Notes: a model not told the origin generated them from the sequence alone. 7,838 nt of DNA from Pseudomonadota bacterium (GCA_027295475.1 JAPUKV010000119.1:1-7838); one strand, 5' to 3'; shown: positions 1 through 7,435, counted from the first letter of the stretch. Numbers and translations: made by a program.

Positions 1-213
1 TTCGAGGACATACTGGGCGCCGCAATACGGGCACTTTGCCTCACCGGTTTCCTCGATCGGCAAATACACCCTGGGGTGGGAGTTCCACAGGTACATGCCC
101 GGCATCGGGCAGGACAGCGGTATATCATCGCGCCGCACCCCATAACGGTGCTGCGCGTTTGCCGCAATCAGATTCTGATCAACCGTTCCTGCTCGTTCTG
201 CCAATTTTGGCAC
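1..213 (-). CDS. zf-CHCC (NDUFS6-like) zinc-finger domain protein, 3' end outside the window
   Basis: Small soluble protein with the CHCC zinc-binding pattern also found in the mitochondrial complex I subunit NDUFS6. Bacterial members have no firmly established function. Reading leftwards on the minus strand gives 71 residues before the window ends. The ligand set is visible: Cys35 in SCPMPGMYLWNSHPRVYLP, His46 in the same block, then Cys61 and Cys64 in AKCPYCGAQYVLE. This matches the family pattern, and family length is about 60 to 75 residues, so only the last few residues should be missing. The start is uncertain. I chose the GTG at 213, which has only a weak purine stretch before it; a TTG at 222 or 207 is possible, and an in-frame TGA lies about 84 bases upstream. 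It follows glnE on the same strand with a 71-base gap, so co-transcription is plausible. In many gammaproteobacteria ilvE follows glnE; it is absent here. Confidence 0.85.
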   Translation of the reverse strand, partial: MPKLAERAGTVDQNLIAANAQHRYGVRRDDIPLSCPMPGMYLWNSHPRVYLPIEETGEAKCPYCGAQYVLE

Positions 214-237
214 CGTTCTCAACGTGGATTTGGCGGG

Positions 238-243
238 ATTATA
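238..243 (-). promoter_or_regulatory. Candidate -10 box (TATAAT) before the zinc-finger gene
   Basis: A perfect TATAAT lies on the minus strand in the 71-base gap between the glnE stop and the zinc-finger start. No recognisable -35 hexamer sits 16 to 18 bases upstream, and the implied leader would be under 20 bases. It may be a weak internal promoter or chance. Confidence 0.25.
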
Positions 244-284
244 AGGTAAGCGGCCTGTTAGTACTCCGTCCCGCAAAAATAAAG

Positions 285-3188
285 CTATTGAAGCTCACGC
301 TCCCAAACCTGACCCACAAATTCGCGCTCCTCCGGAAACGCGTCGTTGGCAACGAGCGGTGGCTGTTCATCCAGGGCGAGGCGATGCAGGCGCAAGCGAT
401 AAGTCTTGTAGATATCCTGCAGCCGCAAGACCACGGATTCTGACAAGCATCCGGCCGCGGCCAACGTACCCAGCTGCCGGATATTGTCCGGATAGTGAAT
501 GACCGCAGGATGTTCGCTGGCATGCTTCAACACCAGGTACTGCACCAGGAACTCTATGTCACCGATGCCGCCGGCGCCCTGTTTGAGGTCGAACTGATCC
601 GCCGTGCTCTTGTCGAGCTGTTTGCGCATTTTGGCGCGCATCGATTTGACGTCCTCGAGAAGTTTCTCTCGATGGACCCTGTGCCGGAGCGTCTCGGAGC
701 GTATCCGCTCGAACTCGCGCGCAATAATCGCGCTGCCGGCGACCGGCCGGCTGCGCAATAGGGCCTGATGTTCCCAGGTCCAGGCATTTTCTTCCTGGTA
801 GCGCTCGAAACCCTCGACAGTACTCACCATCAAGCCGGAGCGACCGCTTGGCCGCAGCCGTGTATCGACCTCGTACAAGGCCCCCGATGCTGTCTGGACC
901 GTCAAAAAATGGGTAAGGCGTCTGACAAGGCGGCCAAAAAACATGCTGTTGTCGAGGGGATTGTCACCGTCGGTATCCTGCTTCGGACCACTTGAGTCGT
1001 GCAGAAATACGAGATCCAGGTCTGACCGATAAGACAGCTCCATGCCACCCAGTTTGCCGTAGGCAATAACGCCGAAACCGGCCCTGCGTTCGCCATGCGC
1101 CGTAGAAAATGTCGGTACACCGTGCTTTTTCACAAGATCCGCCCAGGCGATATCCAGCGCACGCTTCAGAACGATTTCAGCAAGCTCTGTCAGGCAGTCG
1201 CTGACTTTCATTATTGGCAGGTTCCCGCTGTGATCGGCAACTGCAATACGAAACAGGTTGGCGCGCTGAAACTGGCCGAGGACTTCCATCTGACGCTCAC
1301 TGTCAGTGGCTGCAATGCTGTTCGCGCGCTGCTCGAGGTCCTCTCGCATATTCGCTGCGGTGATGGTTGCCGAGTGCAGCCTGGGGTCCAGCAATTCGTC
1401 GAGCAATAATGGAAATCGGGCAATCTCCTGCGCCAGGTAGGCACTTTTTTCGCACAGGCTGACGAGGCGTCCAAGAACGGCAGGATTCTCAATGAGCAGG
1501 GAAACGTAAGCACTACGCCTCAATATCTGGCTCAGCAGCTTCAGGATTCGCTCAAGGATGAGATTGGGAATCTTCCGGTGCTGCAATTGCAGCAACAGCA
1601 ACGGCATGAAGCGGCCGAGCCGCCGCTGTGCCGTTGCATCGATCTGGCGATGCACAGACGCTGTCGCGAACCGGGCAATTGTCACGGCCAGGAGATCCGC
1701 TTCCCGATATTCATCCTCCTGCAAAACGTCTCGCCATTGTTGTGCCGATGCGCCGGTTTCCCACAATGTTGTTAGTGCCCGGGCAAGGTCCGGCTGCGCA
1801 GGCTTATCGTCGGCACTGAATAGCAAGTCATCAAAGTGCTTGCTGACCTCCTTCCGTTGCGTGTCGAGATCGTCCAGTAGTGCTTGCCAGGAGCTGTAGT
1901 TCAGCGCCAGCACCAGACGCAACTGATCGACGGCATCCTGCGGTACGTCATGCGTTTGGCGATCGTGTATGGCTTGCAGCGCATTCTCCAGCTTGCGCAG
2001 AAACGTGTAGGCATCAAGCAATCCGCGAACCGTCGACGACGATAGTCCCTTGCCGTTGGCAAGCGACGGCAACACCTTCTGCAATTCGGGATTTCGCAAA
2101 GCCTGGTCACTGCCGCCGCGAACGAGTTGCAGCGACTGCGCGATGAATTCGATCTCGCGAATCCCGCCCGGACCGAGCTTAATATTTGATGAGAGCTCAC
2201 GTTTCTGAACCTCGTCCGAGATCAGTGCTTTCATATCACGTAGCGATTCGAACACTCCGTAGTCGAGGTAGCGCCGATACACGAAAGGTTCGATGATGTC
2301 GCCCATCAATTCACGGACAGTTGCCTGATCGCTGGATGGGCTGACCACCCTTGCCTTTATGTAGGCATAACGCTCCCAGCCACGACCGTGTTGCAACAGG
2401 TAAGACTCCAGGGACGCAAAACTGGTGACTGGCGGTCCACTCTCCCCGAAAGGTCGGAGCCGGGTGTCAACCCGATAAACGAAACCATCTGCCGTAACCT
2501 CGTCAAGTAGCGCTACGATTTGGCGGGTGCGGCGAGTGAAGTATTCGTGTGCGCTTAAGGTCCGGGGACCATCGGTCTCGCCCTCTTCCCGGTACAGAAA
2601 AATGAGATCGATGTCTGAGGAGAAATTGAGCTCGCGGCCGCCCAGTTTGCCCATGGCGAGCACGACAAGTGGAATCTCCTGGCCATCTGCATTCCTCGCC
2701 TGTCCAAACCGTGGGGAAAGCAGGTGGTCGGAACAGGCAACGGCGCCTTCGATCAATCCATCCGCCAGACTCGACAACGACGCCAGCGACTCTTGCAGAT
2801 TTCCGGATCCTTCAATAGTGCGCCACAGGATGTGAAGCAACCGCCGATTGCGAAACCGGCGCAGACGCGACTTGATGGCGACGGCATCGGCGCCGGCGAA
2901 ATTGAGGTCATCGATAAACTGCCGCAGAGCCATCTCCTGCGGCAGCCCGGACAATTCACCGCTGGTCAGTGCCGCTTGGAACCACGCCCATTCCCGTAAC
3001 AGAACCCTGGCGGCGAAATCACTTGTGGCGACAAGATGCAGCAGAACTTGTAGATCATGTTCCTCGCTTGGCAGGTCCGCGCTATGTTCGTGCAGGCGAT
3101 CTGTCCACGACGAGACCACCGCTTGTAATTCTGCAGGCATTTCCGCGATCGTCTTTAGCATCGCCATTTTTTTTTCGGTCGCAGTCAT
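285..3188 (-). CDS. glnE: Bifunctional glutamine synthetase adenylyltransferase/adenylyl-removing enzyme GlnE
   Basis: Cytoplasmic enzyme that adds AMP to a tyrosine of glutamine synthetase or removes it by phosphorolysis. In the known system it responds to PII protein and glutamine. The 967-residue product is close to the E. coli length (946). Two nucleotidyltransferase domains are visible. The N-terminal (de-adenylylation) domain has GKLGGRELNFSSDIDL near residues 180-195 with metal-binding Asp192 and Asp194, VDTRLRPFGESG near 240 and GPGGIREIEF near 340. The C-terminal (adenylylation) domain has GKLGGMELSYRSDLDL near 711-726 with Asp723 and Asp725, VDTRLRPSGRSG near 774 and GAGGIGDIEF near 871. 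All are intact, so both activities are expected. Start choice: the frame stays open to a TTG at 3290 just after a TAA, but the added 34 residues look non-native. I chose the ATG at 3188, with AGAGG 13 bases upstream. The ATGs at 3167 and 3161 are serious alternatives, because MAMLKTIAEMPAEL resembles the start of other GlnE proteins. Confidence 0.97.
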   Translation of the reverse strand: MTATEKKMAMLKTIAEMPAELQAVVSSWTDRLHEHSADLPSEEHDLQVLLHLVATSDFAARVLLREWAWFQAALTSGELSGLPQEMALRQFIDDLNFAGADAVAIKSRLRRFRNRRLLHILWRTIEGSGNLQESLASLSSLADGLIEGAVACSDHLLSPRFGQARNADGQEIPLVVLAMGKLGGRELNFSSDIDLIFLYREEGETDGPRTLSAHEYFTRRTRQIVALLDEVTADGFVYRVDTRLRPFGESGPPVTSFASLESYLLQHGRGWERYAYIKARVVSPSSDQATVRELMGDIIEPFVYRRYLDYGVFESLRDMKALISDEVQKRELSSNIKLGPGGIREIEFIAQSLQLVRGGSDQALRNPELQKVLPSLANGKGLSSSTVRGLLDAYTFLRKLENALQAIHDRQTHDVPQDAVDQLRLVLALNYSSWQALLDDLDTQRKEVSKHFDDLLFSADDKPAQPDLARALTTLWETGASAQQWRDVLQEDEYREADLLAVTIARFATASVHRQIDATAQRRLGRFMPLLLLQLQHRKIPNLILERILKLLSQILRRSAYVSLLIENPAVLGRLVSLCEKSAYLAQEIARFPLLLDELLDPRLHSATITAANMREDLEQRANSIAATDSERQMEVLGQFQRANLFRIAVADHSGNLPIMKVSDCLTELAEIVLKRALDIAWADLVKKHGVPTFSTAHGERRAGFGVIAYGKLGGMELSYRSDLDLVFLHDSSGPKQDTDGDNPLDNSMFFGRLVRRLTHFLTVQTASGALYEVDTRLRPSGRSGLMVSTVEGFERYQEENAWTWEHQALLRSRPVAGSAIIAREFERIRSETLRHRVHREKLLEDVKSMRAKMRKQLDKSTADQFDLKQGAGGIGDIEFLVQYLVLKHASEHPAVIHYPDNIRQLGTLAAAGCLSESVVLRLQDIYKTYRLRLHRLALDEQPPLVANDAFPEEREFVGQVWERELQ

Positions 3189-3334
3189 CCGTGCAAGAGT
3201 ACCTCTAAATAAGGCGACGAGGTCTGCGCGATAGAAATATCCGTTAAGACTGCTTTCTGCGGCGCGGGGCCCCGGGCCGGATTGCTGCAATTACGCTGTA
3301 CTATTAGTACTACCAGGCCTCAAGAAACTTACGC
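3189..3334. promoter_or_regulatory. Divergent intergenic region between glnE and the flavodoxin-like gene
   Basis: This stretch must hold promoters for two genes that point away from each other. It contains an uninterrupted 22-base G/C block at 3259-3280 with overlapping palindromes (GGGGCCCC at 3266-3273, CCCGGG at 3271-3276). About 20 bases on is a small dyad, GTACT-ATT-AGTAC, at 3298-3310. I could not find a convincing -35/-10 pair on either strand. TACTAT at 3299-3304 is a possible -10 for the plus-strand gene but has no matching -35. The dyad overlaps that position, so it could be an operator; this is inference only. Confidence 0.4.
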
Positions 3335-3805
3335 ATGCCACAACCGAAACATCTTCTGATCGTCTATCACTCGCAATCGGGCACAACCAGCCGCATGGCG
3401 GAGGCAGTGATCCGCGGCGCAAATCATTCTGATATCGAAAACGTGGAAGTTCGGGTTCGGGATGCGCTCGACGCATCCCCGGATGATGTCTTGTGGGCGG
3501 ACGGTTACATCTTTGGCACGCCTGAGAATTTCGGGTACATGAGCGGGGCATTGAAATATTTTTTTGATCGCATTTATTACCCGTGCCTGGAGCAGATCGG
3601 AGGCAGGCCGTATTCGCTGTTCGTTCGTGCCGGCAACGACGGATCCGCAGCTATTTCCAGTATCAGCCGGATCGTTACGGGACTCGCAATAAAAGAAGTG
3701 CAGGATCCGATCCTGATCGCAGGTACATTTGACGAAAACCGCCTGGACGAGTGCGAAGAACTCGGCATGGTAATGGCCGCGGGACTTGAAGCAGGTATAT
3801 TCTAA
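3335..3805 (+). CDS. Flavodoxin family protein (WrbA/NAD(P)H-quinone-reductase-like)
   Basis: Predicted FMN-binding redox protein of 156 residues, in the flavodoxin-like fold family that includes WrbA and short NAD(P)H-dependent FMN reductases. The N-terminal strand LLIVYHSQSGTTSRMAE (residues 7-23) ends in the FMN phosphate loop SQSGTT (13-18). The second flavin loop is GTPENFGYMSGALKYFFDR (61-79), which resembles the WrbA signature region. A third loop, RAGNDGSAA, lies near 98-106. At 156 residues it is shorter than WrbA (about 200), so I give no symbol. There is no signal peptide or membrane segment, so it should be cytoplasmic. The ATG at 3335 has only a weak AAGAAA-type ribosome site. 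It is divergent from glnE and convergent with the cyclic-di-GMP gene, sharing bases of the stop codon with it. Substrate and electron donor cannot be told from sequence alone. Confidence 0.88.
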   Translation: MPQPKHLLIVYHSQSGTTSRMAEAVIRGANHSDIENVEVRVRDALDASPDDVLWADGYIFGTPENFGYMSGALKYFFDRIYYPCLEQIGGRPYSLFVRAGNDGSAAISSISRIVTGLAIKEVQDPILIAGTFDENRLDECEELGMVMAAGLEAGIF

Positions 3806-6018
3806 GACGCTGCTGACATTTGCGCCTGGTCGGTCAAATTTGCCAGGACTTCTTCAAGCGGCACTGGTTTACCAACCCCATAACCCTGCGCATAGTCGAC
3901 GCCAATCTTGGTGATCAGGTCTTTGATTGCATCGCTTTCCACGTATTCAGCAACCGTCTCCAGATCCATTATCCTTGCGACCTCGGTGATCGCCGCAACC
4001 ATCGATTCGGAGATTCGGTTTTCGGTGATGTCCCGTATGAAGCTGCCATCGATCTTCAACGTGTCGACCTTGAAGCTCTTGAGATACGCGAATGAACTCA
4101 ATCCGGCGCCGAAGTCATCAAGGGAGAACTTGCAACCTCGCTTTCTCAGCGTGTTTATGAACGCCTGCGCCTTCTCGAGATTCGACACTGCCGCAGATTC
4201 GGTTAGCTCGAAGCAAATGAACTCGCACGGCACGCCGCTCGAAGCGAATTCTTCTTCGATGAAGTTCAGGATCGCGTCATCGCCGAGTGACTGGCCGGAT
4301 AAATTGATGGCAAATATTGCACGATTCTTTTTCAGGTAATCCAGATGCTCGGACAGGCGGGCCAGCGTATGGGATACCACCCATCGGTCGATCTGCGGCA
4401 TTAATTGATAGCGCTCCGCTGCCGAGAAAAACGCATCGGAGGAAATTTGATTGCCCTGACCGTCATGCATGCGCAACAGAATTTCGAAACGGCAGATCGC
4501 ATCTTTTTTGGTTAATGAGACGATTGGCTGTGCGTGCATTCTGAATCCATCAGAATCGAGCGTCTGCTGAATTTGCGATACGAGATGCATATCGTCATAG
4601 CGGCGAATGATACTTTGATCGTCCTGATCGTATACCTCGACCCGATCCCTGCCATGGTCTTTGGCAGAATCGCAGGCAAGTCTCGCGGCGGTCAGGGCTT
4701 TGCCTTCTGCAGTCTTTTGAGAAAACTCTGCGACACCGGCACTGACCGTAACCTGCAGCGTCTTGTCGCCCTGCAGGTATCTGAGTTTATCGCCATTCTT
4801 GCGAATGACATCGACGAGCTCCATGGCCTGTTCGAGGTTGCTGTGCGTCAGCAGGATGACGAAATCATCGCCAGTCAACCTGGTCGCGACTGCGTTTTTT
4901 GGCAGGACATCTCCGATCAGTTGTGCAAATCGAATGATGACTTCGTCGCCCGCCTGACGACCGAAGGTATCGTTGACCAGCTGGAAATTATCGAGGTCGA
5001 AATATATGATCTGGTGAGAATCCTCTGCGTCCACCAGGGCTTTTGCTGATTCGTGCAACTGCGCCTCGAAACCCGCGCGATTCATCAGGCCGGTCATCGA
5101 ATCGAAGGATTGTTCAATGACATATTCGACCTTGCGTACGATGTGTGTCATGAAACGCAGGTGCGATTCATCAAAAGGCTGGTTGTTGACCCTGCCCAGT
5201 TGTACCAGCATCCCTTCAATGTTGCCGGCCTGGTCGAGCAGCGGACACAACATCGCCTGATAGCCCTTTTCTGACGGGTGGTCCAATCCCTCCACTTCAG
5301 GAATCTCATAAATGATCGGTGCCCGTCGCCCTTCAAGTTTGTGGATCAATGATTCCATCAGGTATTTGTCGAGCGCCTTTCGATTGACATTCTTCCAGCT
5401 CGAATGCGTGGCACTGATCCGGATTCGCTTCGTTGGCAGAAGAAGAACGCTGTACGCAATATTCAGAAAGCGTCCGCTTTTTCCGACTAGCTGCGCGAGA
5501 CCCGCATGGCTGCGTGACGCGCCATGAATCTTCTCGTCGACCTCGTAAACAAGCGCAAGCTCTTTGCCGGAAACCATGGCCTGCTGCTCTGCATTTTTCA
5601 GGTCCTGATGAAGACGAAACGTTTCTCCGATTACCTGGATTGCGGGCATCAAAATACTCTGCAAAACACTCGGATTGAATGAGGATGACTTGCCAGCATT
5701 TATCGAGAAAACGGTGATGAGAATGCCAAGAGTCTCACCCTTGCCGCCGGACACCGGCAAGATCAGCAAGGTTCGTCCCGACGTCAACGTACGACGCAAT
5801 ATCTTCGATTGCGGATCGGTGCCCGACATTGTGTCGTTCCCTAATTCCGCTACGAAATTGCTAATTTCATTGTCGTCCGCCCCATCGCTGCTCCAGACGC
5901 AGGACTTGGCGAGATCATAAAAACAGAAGCTCTGTGCGCGAGGTACCAGGGACTGCAACAGTCCTTTGGCTGCACCGATGTTTTTTCGTGTTATGAAACT
6001 GTGTACGTCCGCGGACAT
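3802..6018 (-). CDS. GAF-like/degenerate GGDEF/EAL protein, probable cyclic-di-GMP phosphodiesterase
   Basis: Cytoplasmic signalling protein of 738 residues with no membrane segment. Residues 1-300 form a sensory half; about 150-300 looks like a GAF domain, and I cannot name its ligand. A GGDEF domain spans about 304-465. Its signature is TGDDF (382-386) instead of GGDEF, the usual Lys after DxDxF is Gln346, and there is no RxxD inhibitory site, so cyclase activity is unlikely. The EAL domain spans about 475-732. Its motif is EIL with Glu512, and the other catalytic and metal-binding positions are present: Asn572 (INLSGQSL), Glu604 (FELTES), Asp634-Asp635 (LDDFGAG), Lys655 (LKIDGSF), Glu691 (AEYVES) and Gln711 (QGYGVGKP). 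I infer an active phosphodiesterase that hydrolyses cyclic-di-GMP, with the GGDEF domain possibly serving as a GTP sensor. The ATG at 6018 is the first start after an in-frame TAA, with GAGG 12 to 13 bases upstream. Confidence 0.95.
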   Translation of the reverse strand: MSADVHSFITRKNIGAAKGLLQSLVPRAQSFCFYDLAKSCVWSSDGADDNEISNFVAELGNDTMSGTDPQSKILRRTLTSGRTLLILPVSGGKGETLGILITVFSINAGKSSSFNPSVLQSILMPAIQVIGETFRLHQDLKNAEQQAMVSGKELALVYEVDEKIHGASRSHAGLAQLVGKSGRFLNIAYSVLLLPTKRIRISATHSSWKNVNRKALDKYLMESLIHKLEGRRAPIIYEIPEVEGLDHPSEKGYQAMLCPLLDQAGNIEGMLVQLGRVNNQPFDESHLRFMTHIVRKVEYVIEQSFDSMTGLMNRAGFEAQLHESAKALVDAEDSHQIIYFDLDNFQLVNDTFGRQAGDEVIIRFAQLIGDVLPKNAVATRLTGDDFVILLTHSNLEQAMELVDVIRKNGDKLRYLQGDKTLQVTVSAGVAEFSQKTAEGKALTAARLACDSAKDHGRDRVEVYDQDDQSIIRRYDDMHLVSQIQQTLDSDGFRMHAQPIVSLTKKDAICRFEILLRMHDGQGNQISSDAFFSAAERYQLMPQIDRWVVSHTLARLSEHLDYLKKNRAIFAINLSGQSLGDDAILNFIEEEFASSGVPCEFICFELTESAAVSNLEKAQAFINTLRKRGCKFSLDDFGAGLSSFAYLKSFKVDTLKIDGSFIRDITENRISESMVAAITEVARIMDLETVAEYVESDAIKDLITKIGVDYAQGYGVGKPVPLEEVLANLTDQAQMSAAS

Positions 6019-6041
6019 GAGTGAGCGTTACCTCAATTCAT

Positions 6042-6060
6042 GGCCGCCTGGATTGCGGCC
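6042..6060 (-). promoter_or_regulatory. Hairpin in the leader of the GGDEF/EAL gene
   Basis: The arms GGCCGC and GCGGCC enclose a 7-base loop, a perfect all-G/C 6-bp stem. It sits a few bases upstream of the GAGG ribosome site (6031-6034) of the minus-strand GGDEF/EAL gene. A stem this close could affect ribosome access or mRNA stability, but no function is shown. Confidence 0.4.
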
Positions 6061-6099
6061 CCGAGAATCAAACAGAACCATGCCACGCAGCGCGAAAAT

Positions 6100-6123
6100 T
6101 AGCTGTGACTCAAGTCTCAGCTA
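6100..6123 (-). terminator. 24-bp near-perfect dyad, possible cysK terminator or operator
   Basis: The two arms are TAGCTG/CAGCTA on the outside and GACT/AGTC inside, with one mismatched pair between them and a 2-base centre. On the minus strand, downstream of cysK, the stem is followed by ATTTT, which would suit a weak intrinsic terminator. The U-tract is short and the stem is only moderately GC-rich. The same dyad lies about 80 bases before the GGDEF/EAL start, so it could equally be a protein-binding site for that gene. Confidence 0.4.
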
Positions 6124-6227
6124 TTTACCAAGTGGTAGCATTTTTTGCTATTTTTCAGCGATTTGCGCTTCGAACCGCTTGAATTTTGCAGCCATCGCAT
6201 GCGCGTCGTGGGACCACCACAGGCAGC

Positions 6228-6252
6228 GGCCGCGGCGTCAAATTCCGCGGCC
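6228..6252. repeat. GC-rich hairpin downstream of cysK
   Basis: The arms GGCCGCGG (6228-6235) and CCGCGGCC (6245-6252) enclose a 9-base loop, an 8-bp all-G/C stem. No T-run follows on either strand, so it is not a standard intrinsic terminator. The right arm extends to CCACGAC, which can pair instead with GTCGTGG near 6205-6211, giving two exclusive folds. It lies 44 bases after the cysK stop and may protect the 3' end of the transcript. Confidence 0.45.
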
Positions 6253-6295
6253 ACGACAGGTATATGGAGGTACCGTCAAACAAAACATCAGATTT

Positions 6296-7255
6296 TCAGG
6301 ACGCCAGCGACTCCAGCCACTCGTCGTCAGATCCCTCATTGACGCCTTCGAACAGCGGCGTGCTTAGATATCGTTCCCCGGTGTCCGGCAGCATCGCCAG
6401 CATGACGGAACCTTTCTCCGCTGTTTCAGCAGCCTCAAATGCAGCCGCCAGAGTCGCCCCTGAAGAAATGCCCACAAACAACCCTTCCTCAGCAGCCAGG
6501 CGCTTGGATAACTCGATAGCTCGCTCATCCGTCACCGGGATGAGAACGTCAAAAATCTCGCGATTCAGCACATCGGGAATAAAATCAGGCGTCCAGCCCT
6601 GGATCTTGTGCGGATTCCATTCATCGCCAGCGAGCAGTGCCGCGCCGGCGGGCTCGGTTGCGACGATCGTGACCTCGGGTCGCGCCACCTTGATGACCTC
6701 GCCGGCCCCCGTCATCGTGCCACCGGTGCCATAGCCGGTCACCCAATAATCGAGCCGCCTGCCTGCGAAATCACGCAGGATTTCCGGACCGGTCGTGTGG
6801 CGGTGATATTCGGGATTCGCCGGATTTTCGAACTGGCGCGCCAGGAACCAGCCGTGCTCCTTGGCCAGTTCTTCGGCCCTGCGGACCATACCGGTGCCCC
6901 GTTCGGCGGCCGGCGTCAAAATGACCTTGGCGCCCAGGGCTCGCATGATCTTGCGCCGTTCCACCGAAAAGGATTCGGCCATTGTCGCCACGAATCCATA
7001 GCCCTTGGCGGCACAGACCATCGCCAGGGCGATTCCGGTATTGCCCGAAGTCGCTTCGACGATCGTGTCACCAGGTTTGAGAACACCCCGTTTCTCAGCA
7101 TCGCTGACGATGGCAAAGGCCAGCCGGTCCTTCACCGACGCCAGCGGATTAAACGACTCGACCTTGACGAACATCTCGATGCCGTCAGGTGCGATCCGAT
7201 TGAGACGAATGATCGGCGTATCGCCAATGGTGTCGAGAATGCTGTCGTAAATCAT
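6296..7255 (-). CDS. cysK: Cysteine synthase A (O-acetylserine sulfhydrylase), complete copy
   Basis: PLP enzyme that makes L-cysteine from O-acetyl-L-serine and sulfide, the last step of sulfate assimilation, in the cytoplasm. The 319 residues match CysK length (E. coli 323). Visible motifs are SVKDR with the PLP-binding Lys42, EATSGNTGIALA (67-78) for substrate binding, SVERRKIMRALGAK near 97-110, GTGGTMTG (176-183) for the PLP phosphate, HKIQGW near 216-221, GISSGA (262-267) and the C-terminal LPDTGERYLST (289-299). HKIQG and the GTGGT loop favour CysK over CysM. The start at 7255 is firm: GAGGG lies 7 bases upstream, and the second copy shares it. A divergent, near-identical copy begins 376 bases away at 7631. 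In the shared first 69 codons the proteins differ at four sites (I16V, F29Y, A39S, S51N, given as this copy then the other). In the known gammaproteobacterial system CysB controls cysK. Confidence 0.95.
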   Translation of the reverse strand: MIYDSILDTIGDTPIIRLNRIAPDGIEMFVKVESFNPLASVKDRLAFAIVSDAEKRGVLKPGDTIVEATSGNTGIALAMVCAAKGYGFVATMAESFSVERRKIMRALGAKVILTPAAERGTGMVRRAEELAKEHGWFLARQFENPANPEYHRHTTGPEILRDFAGRRLDYWVTGYGTGGTMTGAGEVIKVARPEVTIVATEPAGAALLAGDEWNPHKIQGWTPDFIPDVLNREIFDVLIPVTDERAIELSKRLAAEEGLFVGISSGATLAAAFEAAETAEKGSVMLAMLPDTGERYLSTPLFEGVNEGSDDEWLESLAS

Positions 7256-7262
7256 GTTCTGT

Positions 7263-7267
7263 CCCTC
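7263..7267 (-). promoter_or_regulatory. Shine-Dalgarno site of the minus-strand cysK
   Basis: GAGGG on the minus strand, 7 bases before the ATG at 7255. It is identical in the mirror copy at 7619-7623 and fixes both starts. Confidence 0.8.
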
Positions 7268-7309
7268 ATGTAATGGAGCGTTGGCTGGTGACGTTATGCC
7301 GGCTGCAAC

Positions 7310-7329
7310 ACAGGTAGTTTTCTGCCTGT
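7310..7329 (-). promoter_or_regulatory. Small dyad in the cysK leader (left arm)
   Basis: On the minus strand, ACAGG and CCTGT are separated by 10 bases, just downstream of the TATAAT box. The same dyad is unchanged in the right arm at 7557-7576. A 5-bp stem is modest. It could be a regulator site or a leader hairpin, and I cannot choose between them. Confidence 0.3.
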
Positions 7330-7339
7330 TTTGTGCAAC

Positions 7340-7345
7340 ATTATA
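7340..7345 (-). promoter_or_regulatory. -10 box (TATAAT) of the minus-strand cysK
   Basis: A perfect TATAAT on the minus strand, 84 bases upstream of the ATG, giving a leader of about 75 to 80 bases. No good -35 is seen at normal spacing, which would suit an activator-dependent promoter; CysB is the usual activator of cys genes. The activator is inferred, not seen. Confidence 0.55.
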
Positions 7346-7435
7346 GTGAGGCCGGGGCGTGCGAAAGAGCCATTTTGCGACCTTTGTTTATGTGCCGCCC
7401 GGTCAAATGGTTTCGATTCTTATAGCCAAACGTTA

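Noticed and set aside
36..443. Plus-strand open frame over the zinc-finger gene and the end of glnE
   Set aside because: It crosses two well-supported minus-strand genes and their gap, and its low-complexity product resembles nothing I know.
3189..3290. 34-residue N-terminal extension of GlnE from a TTG at 3290
   Set aside because: The TTG directly follows a TAA, so it is merely the first possible start. The extension runs through the all-G/C intergenic block and does not resemble GlnE N-termini, and later ATGs fit better.
4534..5049. Plus-strand open frame of 171 codons opposite the GGDEF domain
   Set aside because: It overlaps a firmly identified gene on the other strand, and I recognise no domain or ribosome site.
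6141..6155. T-rich stretch with TAGCA/TGCTA as an intrinsic terminator
   Set aside because: The stem is only 4 to 5 AT-rich base pairs. On the minus strand, the relevant one for its neighbours, it gives A-runs rather than U-runs.
6148..6195. 15-codon reading frame on the minus strand between cysK and the GGDEF/EAL gene
   Set aside because: It is very short, has no ribosome site and lies in a hairpin-rich gap. There is no support for translation.
6608..7273. Long plus-strand open frame opposite cysK
   Set aside because: The minus strand encodes a clear, complete cysteine synthase. The opposite frame shows no domain and is a by-product of codon bias.
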